This document shows positions 7,222 through 13,676 of a DNA stretch of 16,665 nucleotides, piece after piece. The notes beneath the pieces are model-generated. The model saw only the letters and a program-made list of their open reading frames with translations. It was not told where the DNA came from and did not search any database. Position 1 is the first letter of the stretch; the number at the start of each line of letters is the position of its first letter. This stretch comes from Solirubrobacteraceae bacterium (GTDB lineage: Bacteria > Actinomycetota > Thermoleophilia > Solirubrobacterales > Solirubrobacteraceae): contig JASLHP010000018.1 in NCBI GenBank assembly GCA_030149625.1, positions 1 through 16,665 on the forward strand, written 5' to 3'. A program made the translations under genes and the position numbers.

Positions 7222-8231
7222 GCGGCGGCGGCGAGGCCAGCGACTACTTCGACTGCTTCGGCTCGAGCTGCGGCGCGCTCGTCACGGGATCGGGCGGCAC
7301 GCGGTCGGCAGCCGACGCCGTCGCGCTCGTTCGCCGCTCGCTGTTGGCCTGGCACGCTCGCTTCTCGCGGTTCCTGCGTGCCAGCGAGCTCTCGGCGTTG
7401 AATGGCGATCCGCGCGAAACTGTGCCCGTGAGCCCGCTGATGGCGCGCTTCGCGCGGGCGGCGCACGAGGCCGGGGCGCTGAGCGGCGGGCTGGTGGACG
7501 CGACGCTGTTGCACGAGATCGAGCGTGCGGGCTATGTACGGGATCTGCCGGACCGCGTGGCACTCGCGACGGCTCTGGCGATTGCTCCTCCGCGACGACC
7601 GGCGACGGCCGGCTCCGCACAGCGCTGGCGCGAGCTGGACGTGGATCGAGACGCAGGCACGGTGACGCGTCCGCCGGGGCTGGCGCTCGATAGCGGCGGC
7701 CTCGCGAAGGGCCTGTTCGCGGACGCGCTCGGCGAGATGCTCGCGTCCCACTCGAGCTTCGCGATCAACTGTGCCGGCGACCTGTTCGTCGGCGGCACCG
7801 CGCGGGCGCTGCGTCCGATCAGAGTGCAGAGCCCGTTCGACGGCAGCACCCTACACACGTTCGAGCTCGCGCGGACCGGTGTCGCGACGAGCGGCATCGG
7901 CCGGCGTAGCTGGCTGAACCAGGACGCGACGCCGGCCCACCACCTGCTCGACCCGGCCACCGGTAGGCCCGCGTTCACCGGTGTCGTGCAGGCGACCGCG
8001 CTCGCGCCCACCGCGCTCGAGGCGGAGATCCGGGCGAAGGCCGCGGTTCTCAGCGGTCCGCGCGCCGCACCCGGCTGGCTTGCCCACGGCGGCGTGATCG
8101 TCTTCGACGACGCCTCGCACCAGGTGCTGACGCCGCCGCCGCGCGTCACGCTCGCCGAGCTCGCGCCACACCTGCCGCCGCCGTCGCGACGCGGCTCGAG
8201 CTACCGCGAGGCTGTCTCAGACGGCCGCTGA
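7218..8231 (+). CDS. apbE: ApbE-family FAD:protein FMN transferase
   Basis: This 337-residue enzyme transfers FMN from FAD onto a Ser/Thr of a target protein through a phosphoester bond, with Mg2+. Family motifs run in order: SRFLRASELSALN (50-62), DSGGLAKG (158-165), INCAGDLFVGG (183-193), GVATSG (221-226), HHLLDPATGRP (241-251) and TALEAEIRAKAA (265-276). The last segment aligns with the metal-binding region and reads as the E-variant I associate with actinobacterial members. No signal peptide or lipobox is visible, which would place it in the cytoplasm. That conflicts with a target tail predicted to be outside. Its ATG overlaps the upstream TGA (ATGA), so it is co-translated with the Ser/Thr-rich protein. 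No other flavinylation substrate is encoded in the window. The stop lies inside a 21-bp repeat array. Confidence 0.9.
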   Translation: MSGGGEASDYFDCFGSSCGALVTGSGGTRSAADAVALVRRSLLAWHARFSRFLRASELSALNGDPRETVPVSPLMARFARAAHEAGALSGGLVDATLLHEIERAGYVRDLPDRVALATALAIAPPRRPATAGSAQRWRELDVDRDAGTVTRPPGLALDSGGLAKGLFADALGEMLASHSSFAINCAGDLFVGGTARALRPIRVQSPFDGSTLHTFELARTGVATSGIGRRSWLNQDATPAHHLLDPATGRPAFTGVVQATALAPTALEAEIRAKAAVLSGPRAAPGWLAHGGVIVFDDASHQVLTPPPRVTLAELAPHLPPPSRRGSSYREAVSDGR

Positions 8232-8330
8232 CTCAGCTCGCGCGGCCGCTGACTCAGCTCGCGCGGCCGCTGACTCAGCTCGAGCGACCGCTGACTCGGG
8301 GCTCAGACGGCCGCTGACTCAGCTCGCGCG
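8216..8330. repeat. array of five 21-bp repeats across a convergent gene junction
   Basis: Units start at 8223, 8244, 8265, 8286 (23 bp, diverged) and 8309, with consensus GGCCGCTGACTCAGCTCGCGC. Each holds the near-palindrome CTGACTCAG, and the junctions of the first three create GCGGCCGC. A 29-bp direct repeat (8216-8244 and 8302-8330) brackets the array. The first unit contains the apbE TGA (8229-8231), and the same frame meets further TGAs at 8250 and 8271. The last unit encodes the end (ARAESAA) of the convergent GGDEF-EAL protein, whose stop is at 8305-8303. There are no unique spacers, so it is not CRISPR. It may act as a bidirectional transcript end or simply be slippage. Confidence 0.9.
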
Positions 8331-10378
8331 ACCGCAGGCGCCGTGGCGCCGTAGACGTCGGGCGCCTGTTGGACGGCACGCTCGGCGACCGCGGCAAGGC
8401 CGAACGTGTGGCCCAGCTTGCTCGTCAGCTCCTCCGCCGGCAGCGGGCGCGAGATGACATAGCCCTGGCCGGTCTGGGCGCCGAGCGCGGCGAGGTGCTC
8501 GAGCACGGCGTCGGTCTCGATGCCCTCCGCCACGACCGTCAGGCCGAGGTTGCGCGCGAGATCGATGGTCGAGCGCACGATCGCCTCGGCGCGCGAGTCC
8601 TCGAGCATGTCGGTGATGAACGAGCGGTCGATCTTCAGCTCGCTCGCGGGCAGCGTCGCGAGGTAGTCGATCGAGGCGTTGCCGGTGCCGAAGTCGTCGA
8701 TCGAGACGCTGACGCCGCCGGCCCTCAGCGCCTGCAGGCTCGCGATCGCGCGCTCCGGGTCGACCAGCGCAGCGCTCTCGGTGACCTCGATCGTGAGCCG
8801 CTGCGGCGGGATGCCGTGCCGACTCAGCAGCGCGGCGACCTGCTCCGGCAGCTCGGGGTCGAGCAGGTTGCGTGCCGACAGGTTGACCGACATCTCGAGG
8901 TCGATGCCGCGCCTGCGCCACGCGACCATCTGCAGGAGCGCCTGCTCGACCACGTGCAGCGTGAACGGGCCGACGAGCGCGGTCGGCTCTATCTGCGGGA
9001 CGAACTCATGCGGGCCCAGAAGGCCACGCTGAGGATGATTCCAGCGGACGAGCGCCTCCACGCCGGTGACGCTCCGGCGCTGAAGGTCGATCTTCGGCTG
9101 ATAGTGCAGGACGAACTCGCCGCGCTCGAGCGCCGTGCGCGCCTCGCCGAGCAGGATCAGCCGGTTCGCGTCGAAGTAATCGCACGCCGGCGAGTGCACG
9201 TGGATCCTGCTGGAGTGCGAACGCGCGCGCGCGAGTGCTGTGTCGGCGCGCTGGAGCAGGAGATCGGGTCCGGCGGAGGGATCGTCCATGACCGCGATGC
9301 CGATGCTCGCTTCGACGTTCAGCGCGACGCCGTCGATCACGACCGGCGGCTCGAGGCTCGCCTGCACAGACTCGGCGGCCGCCCGCGCTCCCTGTTCTCC
9401 CTGCGTGCCGTGGCACAGGATCGCGAACTCGTCGGCGCCGAGGCGTGCCAGCTGCGCGTTCTCGGCGAAGGTCGCGCTCAGCCGGCCGGCGACCTCGCAC
9501 AGCACGCGGTCGCCGTTTGCGTGGCCCAGCGTGTTGTTTATCTCGGTGAAGCGATCGAGGTCGATCAACAGGACCGCGACGGTGTCCGGCTGCGATGCCT
9601 CGCGGCGAACTGTTCGTGCGACACCGCGGATGAACAACGTGCGGTTCGGCAGGCCGGTGAGCGGGTCGTAGTGGGCGAGGCGATAGTTCTCGCGTGTCTG
9701 GCGTGAGAGCCGGCTCGATGCCTTCGCGACGATGCGGAACAGGATCAGCCACAGCAGCCCCAGGCCGATCGCCACGAGCAGCGCGATCGTACGCTTGTCG
9801 CTGGCGATCGCGGCCGCGATCGGCTTATAGCTCTGATAGATCTCGAAGGCGCCTTCTGGCGGGCCTGAGGCGGCGAAGCTCAACGGCACGTAGACCTCGA
9901 CGAGCTGGCCGAGACCGACCTCGCTGGCCGTCTCTGTGCGCAGGCGCGGTGTGACCACGTCCGCGCTGTCAGGTTTGCCCTCGAGCGCATTCTCGAGATC
10001 GTCGCTGGGCGTCAGCGTGCGGCCGATCAGGCTGTGATCGTCCGAGTAGATGACCCTGTCATGGGAGTTCCAGATCTTGATACGCGCGAGATCTTCTGTG
10101 ACCGAGCGTGCGCTCAGCTGCTGGTCGAGCGCACGCACGCCCGCGGGCGTCAGGCCGAAGCGCAGATCGTGTGGCGACAGATGCGGCTCGATCCCGATGT
10201 GCGCGATGATGCGGGCGGCCTCGCTCTCGTCGGCGAGCGTCCGCGAGACGATCTGCGCCTGCAGCACGCGCGCGAGGATGAAGCCGAGCACGACCATCGG
10301 CACGAGACTCAGCAGGGCGACCTGCTGGGTTAGGCTCAGCCGCCGGCCCAGGAGTGACAGATGGCGCCGTGCGCGCAT
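8303..10378 (-). CDS. membrane-anchored GGDEF-EAL protein with extracytoplasmic sensor; degenerate cyclase, probable c-di-GMP phosphodiesterase
   Basis: I place the start at ATG 10378 (691 residues). The longer frame from 10483 would overlap the divergent dtd start and adds 35 residues unlike a membrane anchor. TM1 is about 16-40. An extracytoplasmic Cache-like domain follows, with IKIWNSHDRVIYSDDHSLIG near 100-119. TM2 is about 197-218. The GGDEF domain has GADEF (314-318) instead of GGDEF, and the I-site RxxD is missing, so cyclase activity is doubtful. The EAL domain keeps EALVRW (441-446), NLSARNL (499-505), KIDRSFI (582-588), VAEGIE (616-621) and GQGYVISRPL (637-646). DDFGTGNAS (561-569) departs slightly from the usual GYSS. 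It most likely degrades c-di-GMP in response to an external signal, with the GADEF domain as a possible GTP sensor. Confidence 0.9.
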   Translation of the reverse strand: MRARRHLSLLGRRLSLTQQVALLSLVPMVVLGFILARVLQAQIVSRTLADESEAARIIAHIGIEPHLSPHDLRFGLTPAGVRALDQQLSARSVTEDLARIKIWNSHDRVIYSDDHSLIGRTLTPSDDLENALEGKPDSADVVTPRLRTETASEVGLGQLVEVYVPLSFAASGPPEGAFEIYQSYKPIAAAIASDKRTIALLVAIGLGLLWLILFRIVAKASSRLSRQTRENYRLAHYDPLTGLPNRTLFIRGVARTVRREASQPDTVAVLLIDLDRFTEINNTLGHANGDRVLCEVAGRLSATFAENAQLARLGADEFAILCHGTQGEQGARAAAESVQASLEPPVVIDGVALNVEASIGIAVMDDPSAGPDLLLQRADTALARARSHSSRIHVHSPACDYFDANRLILLGEARTALERGEFVLHYQPKIDLQRRSVTGVEALVRWNHPQRGLLGPHEFVPQIEPTALVGPFTLHVVEQALLQMVAWRRRGIDLEMSVNLSARNLLDPELPEQVAALLSRHGIPPQRLTIEVTESAALVDPERAIASLQALRAGGVSVSIDDFGTGNASIDYLATLPASELKIDRSFITDMLEDSRAEAIVRSTIDLARNLGLTVVAEGIETDAVLEHLAALGAQTGQGYVISRPLPAEELTSKLGHTFGLAAVAERAVQQAPDVYGATAPAVARAESAAV

Positions 10379-10384
10379 GCAAGT

Positions 10385-10421
10385 GCTTCGAAGCGTCACC
10401 CGGAAACCTGCAGTTTGCAGG
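10385..10421. promoter_or_regulatory. two palindromes in the dtd / GGDEF-EAL divergent spacer
   Basis: With the GGDEF-EAL start at 10378, about 100 bases separate the two divergent genes. They hold a perfect 10-bp palindrome GCTTCGAAGC (10385-10394) and an inverted repeat CCTGCA-GTT-TGCAGG (10407-10421). The first lies just ahead of the minus-strand start. They may be operator sites or leader hairpins; no regulator can be named. Confidence 0.3.
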
Positions 10422-10465
10422 CACGAATCTGGACGAGAAAGCCGCACTCGACCGACGCGCGCTGC

Positions 10466-10471
10466 GATAAT
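10466..10471 (+). promoter_or_regulatory. candidate -10 box of dtd (near-leaderless)
   Basis: GATAAT lies 10 bases before the dtd ATG. If it is the -10 element, transcription would begin within a few bases of the start codon, giving a leaderless or near-leaderless mRNA, which is common in actinobacteria. No convincing -35 hexamer is present at normal spacing, and no Shine-Dalgarno sequence precedes the ATG. Confidence 0.3.
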
Positions 10472-10481
10472 CGCCGCCCAC

Positions 10482-10898
10482 ATGCGTGCGCTCGTGCAGA
10501 GGGTCAGCCGGGCCGCCGTGCGCGTCGACGAGCGCCTGGTCGCGGAGATCGGGCCCGGGCTGCTCGTGCTGCTGGGCGTCGGTCACGACGACGACGCGAC
10601 GCGGGCCGAGCGCCTCGGTGAGAAGGTGCGGGCGCTGCGGATCTTCGCGGATGCCGAGGGACACATGAACGAGGCGCTCGGCGAGCGCGAGATCCTGTGC
10701 GTGAGTCAGTTCACGCTCTACGGCGACGCGCGTCGTGGCAACCGCCCAAGCTTCGTCGCCGCCGCGGCAGCCGAGCAGGCGGAGCCGTTGTACGAGCGCT
10801 TCTGTGAGCGCGCCGGCGCCAAGCGCGGCGTGTTCGGCGCGGACATGCAGGTCGAGCTCGTCAACGACGGCCCCGTGACGCTGCTGCTAGAAGCCTGA
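10482..10898 (+). CDS. dtd: D-aminoacyl-tRNA deacylase
   Basis: This 138-residue cytoplasmic enzyme hydrolyses D-amino acids (and glycine mischarged on tRNA-Ala) from tRNA, protecting translation. The fold-defining motifs are present: N-terminal MRALVQRVSRAAVRVD, RIFADAEGHMNEAL (53-66), the catalytic-site SQFTLYGD (75-82), RGNRPSF (85-91) and the C-terminal NDGPVT (128-133). The two motifs form the active site across the dimer. The length is slightly below the usual 145 or so because of compact loops, with no sign of truncation. It is a single gene divergent from the membrane GGDEF-EAL gene and convergent with the HxlR gene 34 bases downstream. Confidence 0.96.
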   Translation: MRALVQRVSRAAVRVDERLVAEIGPGLLVLLGVGHDDDATRAERLGEKVRALRIFADAEGHMNEALGEREILCVSQFTLYGDARRGNRPSFVAAAAAEQAEPLYERFCERAGAKRGVFGADMQVELVNDGPVTLLLEA

Positions 10899-10932
10899 AG
10901 CCGCTGCTCCAGCCCCAGCTCAGCGCCTGACT

Positions 10933-11271
10933 CTAGGGCCGCTCGCGCGCGGCCCAGCGCTCCGCCCATGCCTGCAACGGCACATACGCGTCGAGCAACC
11001 GCCGGCCCTCGTTGGTGAGGCGGTAGCCATCGTCGCCCGCCTCGAGGATCTCCGCCGCGCGCAACTCGCGCAGGCGCTGGTTGAGCACGCTCGAAGACAT
11101 CCCCGCGCAACGCTCCTGCAGCGCGCGAAACACGAGCGGACCGTCGCGCAGCTCCCAGATCACGCGCAGCGACCAGCGCCGGCCGAGCAGGTCGAGCAGC
11201 GCCATGATCGGCCGACCGCTCGCCGAGCCTCGCACCGGGTGCCCCAGCAGCGGAACTTCGCTCATCGACAT
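10933..11271 (-). CDS. HxlR-family winged-helix transcriptional regulator
   Basis: This 112-residue regulator consists of one MarR/HxlR-type winged helix. The family pattern is clear: LLDLLGRRWSLRVIWELRDG (26-45), a RFxEL-like segment FRALQERCAGMSSSVLNQRL (48-67), RELRAAEILEAGDDGYRLTN (68-87) and the C-terminal LQAWAERWA dimer helix. The conserved N-terminal Cys that redox- or aldehyde-sensing members use is absent; residues about 1-20 have no Cys. The only Cys (55) sits before the recognition helix. It is divergent from a carboxymuconolactone-decarboxylase-like gene 83 bases away, an arrangement typical for HxlR regulators, so that gene is its likely target. Start ATG 11271 or 11265. Confidence 0.9.
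   Translation of the reverse strand: MSMSEVPLLGHPVRGSASGRPIMALLDLLGRRWSLRVIWELRDGPLVFRALQERCAGMSSSVLNQRLRELRAAEILEAGDDGYRLTNEGRRLLDAYVPLQAWAERWAARERP
10936..10955. terminator. GC-rich hairpin between dtd and the HxlR gene, possible bidirectional terminator
   Basis: A perfect 7-bp inverted repeat, GGGCCGC-TCGCGC-GCGGCCC, lies just after dtd and overlaps the last codons of the convergent HxlR gene, next to its stop (10935-10933). There is no T-tract on either side. It could stop or protect both transcripts, but it could also be chance in a GC-rich coding end. Confidence 0.35.
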
Positions 11272-11294
11272 GCGCTTCGGAAATAAAAGCGAAT

Positions 11295-11307
11295 GCGATA
11301 CGATCGC
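11295..11307. promoter_or_regulatory. candidate operator in the HxlR / CMD divergent promoter
   Basis: GCGAT-ACG-ATCGC forms a 5-bp inverted repeat with a 3-base centre, roughly midway between the two start codons. TACGAT within it could serve as a -10 element for the plus-strand gene. The position fits a shared operator for an HxlR dimer; symmetry and location are the only evidence. Confidence 0.3.
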
Positions 11308-11354
11308 GAGCTGTGCTGTGAAAAACGAAGCATGATCGATCGGAGCTTACCGAG

Positions 11355-11960
11355 ATGGCCGAGGAGACGACACATGAAGCGCCCCGGCGCAGCGCGCGCA
11401 TAGCGCCGCTCGAGCCGCCCTACCCGGCGGACGTCGCGGCGATGCTCGCCAAGTGGATGCCGCCGGCCAGCGAGGCCGAGCCGCTGCGCCTGTTTCGCAC
11501 GCTCGTCGTACACGAGCAGCTCATGAGCCGCATGCGTCCGCTCGGTGCCGGCATCCTCGGCGCCGCCGCCACGGTGGCGCCGCAGCTGCGGGAGGTCTTG
11601 ATCCATCGCACGTGCGCGTTGACAGGAGCACAGTACGAGTGGGGCGTGCACGCGATCGCCTTCGGCGCGCCGCTCGGCCTCAGCCCAGAGCAGCTGCGTT
11701 CGACCGTACACGGTCACTGGAGCGATCCCTGCTGGCAGCCCGCGCAGGCCAGCGTGATGCGCCTCGCCGACGAGCTGCACGAGACGAGCGCGATCTCTGA
11801 GGAGCTGTGGCAGAGGCTCGCGTCGGGCTTCGAGCACAAGCAGATCCTCGAGCTGATCGTGACCGCCGGCTGGTACCACGTGATCGCCTATGTCTGTAAC
11901 GGCTTGCGCGTCGAACCCGAGGAGTGGGCGCCGCCGTTCCCGCCCGCGCGCGAGCACTGA
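11355..11960 (+). CDS. carboxymuconolactone decarboxylase (CMD/AhpD-like) family protein
   Basis: This 201-residue protein is all-helical and belongs to the AhpD-like fold. The family core is LREVLIHRTCALTGAQYEWG (78-97) with H99, then AFGAPLGLSPEQL (102-114) and the C-terminal repeat of the fold, KQILELIVTAGWYHVIAYVC (162-181). Cys87 is present, but the CxxC pair of AhpD-type peroxidase adaptors is not, so thioredoxin-like peroxidase activity is unlikely. YEW..H resembles the gamma-carboxymuconolactone decarboxylase-like subgroup. The true substrate is unknown. A GGAG ribosome binding site at 11342-11345 sits 9 bases before the ATG, supporting this start. It is probably controlled by the divergent HxlR regulator. 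Confidence 0.85.
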   Translation: MAEETTHEAPRRSARIAPLEPPYPADVAAMLAKWMPPASEAEPLRLFRTLVVHEQLMSRMRPLGAGILGAAATVAPQLREVLIHRTCALTGAQYEWGVHAIAFGAPLGLSPEQLRSTVHGHWSDPCWQPAQASVMRLADELHETSAISEELWQRLASGFEHKQILELIVTAGWYHVIAYVCNGLRVEPEEWAPPFPPAREH

Positions 11961-12038
11961 CGAGCGGCGGCGCGACTCGCTCAGGGAGCCGGCATGCTGC
12001 CCGCTGCGGGCTGCCCACCTGCTTGGCGCTCGGGCGCG

Positions 12039-12320
12039 CTACTCCTCGACCGTGACGCCGTTCCAGAACGCGAAGCGGCCCTTGATCTCAGCGGCCGCGT
12101 CCTTGGGCGCGGGGTAGAACCAGGCCGCATCCGGATTGGTCTGCCCGTCGACCTCGATCGTCTTGTAGCTCGCCTCGCCCTTCCACGGGCAGATCGAGTG
12201 CGTGTCGCTGTCGGTGAAGTACTCCGCGTTGATGCTGTCAGCCGGGAAGTAGTGGTTGGCCTCGACGACCACCGTGTCCTCGCTCTCGGCCAGCGTCGCA
12301 CCGTTCCAAGTCGCTTTCAT
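12039..12320 (-). CDS. DUF427 domain protein
   Basis: This 93-residue protein is a single DUF427 domain. It begins MKATWNGATLAESEDTVVVE, continues with NHYFPADSI (22-30), then the hallmark CPWKGEASY (44-52) and DAAWFYPAPK (64-73), and ends FAFWNGVTVEE. The family is small, cytoplasmic and beta-rich; its biochemical role is not established. A GGGAG ribosome binding site (12330-12326) lies 5 bases before the ATG and fixes the start. It is a single gene, convergent with the CMD-like gene and divergent from a 42-residue ORF. Confidence 0.92.
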   Translation of the reverse strand: MKATWNGATLAESEDTVVVEANHYFPADSINAEYFTDSDTHSICPWKGEASYKTIEVDGQTNPDAAWFYPAPKDAAAEIKGRFAFWNGVTVEE

Positions 12321-12421
12321 GATCGCTCCCGTAGCCGTTTGACCGCCGTGACACAGCCTAGACGCGCCGCGGAGCCACCCGCGAGCAACGACACGTCAGG
12401 GCCTACACCGATAATGACGGC

Positions 12422-12550
12422 ATGTGGCGCTGGCACAAGCACATATGGGGCGAGTGGGAGCGGGCCTGGGGCAAAGGCAGCCCCAAAGGCTACGTGCTCG
12501 AACGTAAATGCGGCGTCTGCGGAAAGACGCAGACGCAGGTCATTCGCTGA
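12422..12550 (+). CDS. 42-residue small protein with CxxC, possible half zinc ribbon
   Basis: An ATG at 12422 opens a 43-codon frame ending in TGA at 12548-12550. The product begins MWRWHKHIWGEWERAWGKGS and ends RKCGVCGKTQTQVIR. It is rich in Trp, Lys and Gly, unlike the Arg/Ala/Ser shadows around it. A CxxC knuckle (KCGVCGK) near the C-terminus, with His5 and His7 near the N-terminus, suggests metal or nucleic-acid binding. A GATAAT at 12410-12415, six bases before the ATG, would give a leaderless transcript. The 3' end overlaps the convergent DUF190 gene by 11 bases. I recognise no named family. Confidence 0.6.
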   Translation: MWRWHKHIWGEWERAWGKGSPKGYVLERKCGVCGKTQTQVIR

Positions 12551-13676
12551 GCTGAGCCGCCAGCTCGAGCCCGCCGCGTGCGATGTCGGGCCCGGCCGCG
12601 CGCAGCGCGGGCACGATCTCGCTCGTGACCAGTCCCGTCTCGGCGGTCATCTCGTCGATGAGCTCGAACCAGCGCTGCGCGTTCGCCGGCGTGTCCAGCA
12701 GCAGCGTCAGCACCGGCACGTGGCGGCGGGCCGACCAGAAGGCTTCGCCGTGCGGCCGATGCTCGCCGTGGTAGCCCCACTGCCCGCGCAGCGCTGTTGC
12801 GCCGGCGGCTCCCTCTCGACGCAGGCGGCGGACCAGCGCGCTGTACAGCGGCTGGCTTTCGAAGCGGCTCTGCTCGCTTGCGTAGACGACGAGCTTCTGC
12901 CAGTAGGCAAGCCCCGCGCCGTCTACTGCCGGCGGGCGGTGCGGCGTGGCCAGCAGCACGCCGTCGCGCTTGCAGACGCGCACCCGCTCGAGCGTCATCG
13001 CCGGATCGCTCAACATGCCGGAGAGCTCCCTGAGCGCAGACGCGATGCTCGCGTCCGTGCCGACGCTCTCGATCGTCAAGGGCACGCGCGTATTGCGCGC
13101 GAACAAGCGCGCACGCTGACGCACGCCATGCGCGGTTCCATCGAGGCCCAGCAGCACGCTTGCGCCAGCCATCCCGTGACGGCACAGGCAGTCCACCACC
13201 GCCACGTGCGCCGCGCCGCCCGCGACCTGCTCTCCGCGCCCGGCGTAGACCGTGAGCTTGACCGCGTCTGCGGCGCAGACGCGAGGAGCGGACAGATCTG
13301 GGTCCCGTTGACCGCGAGCGAGCGCATCGCGATCGGCCCCGAGCGACGCGCCGGCGCCGACACTCAACAGCCGCGCGCGCTCGAGCGTGATCACGCCGTG
13401 ACGGCTCAGCGCGCGCACCTCCTCCAGCAGCGCCTCGATGCGCGCGGCGGTGTCCAGCGCGATCGCGAGCAGCGGCAGATCTTCGGAGAGCGTCAGCAGT
13501 CGCTCGCTCTGCAGCCGGTGCTTGATGCCGAAGCCCTCGATCCCGCGCAGCAGCACGCTGGTCCTCACGTCTCCGCGGTCGAATGCGTCCATCAAGGCAT
13601 CCGCCAGCAGACGCCGGCCGGCGCGGTCGCGCTCGCCGATGTAGGCCGTCAGGCGCAGGCCGTCCTCGACCATCAT
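12540..13676 (-). CDS. triple DUF190-domain protein of the fluoride operon
   Basis: 378 residues; the start is ATG 13676, overlapping the crcB stop as ATGA. A longer frame upstream only shadows crcB. Three DUF190 (PII-like) modules follow one another. Module 1 (about 7-104) has LRLTAYIGERDRAGRRLLAD and SVLLRGIEGFG. Module 2 (138-236) has VKLTVYAGRGEQV and SVLLGLDGTAHG. Module 3 (259-357) has QKLVVYASEQSRF and TALRGQWGYHGE. Ordinary DUF190 proteins are single domains of about 110 residues and often neighbour crcB; the structure known for the family is a PII-like fold, and PII proteins are trimers. This fusion could therefore fold as a one-chain pseudo-trimer. A regulatory or sensing role for the CrcB channel is plausible but unproven. 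Confidence 0.87.
   Translation of the reverse strand: MMVEDGLRLTAYIGERDRAGRRLLADALMDAFDRGDVRTSVLLRGIEGFGIKHRLQSERLLTLSEDLPLLAIALDTAARIEALLEEVRALSRHGVITLERARLLSVGAGASLGADRDALARGQRDPDLSAPRVCAADAVKLTVYAGRGEQVAGGAAHVAVVDCLCRHGMAGASVLLGLDGTAHGVRQRARLFARNTRVPLTIESVGTDASIASALRELSGMLSDPAMTLERVRVCKRDGVLLATPHRPPAVDGAGLAYWQKLVVYASEQSRFESQPLYSALVRRLRREGAAGATALRGQWGYHGEHRPHGEAFWSARRHVPVLTLLLDTPANAQRWFELIDEMTAETGLVTSEIVPALRAAGPDIARGGLELAAQLSE

Noticed and set aside
6369..7751. Minus-strand 460-codon open frame
   Set aside because: It is antisense to the ferric reductase, Ser/Thr tail and apbE genes; its repeats are the mirror of the TSTESG units.
8216..8330. CRISPR array
   Set aside because: The units are directly abutted, with no spacers, and lie partly inside coding ends.
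8369..9706. Plus-strand 445-codon open frame
   Set aside because: It is antisense to the GGDEF-EAL gene; high GC keeps the frame open and no motif is present.
11997..12010. CCCGC-T-GCGGG as a terminator between CMD and DUF427
   Set aside because: The arms are only 4-5 bases with an unworkably small loop and no T-tract.
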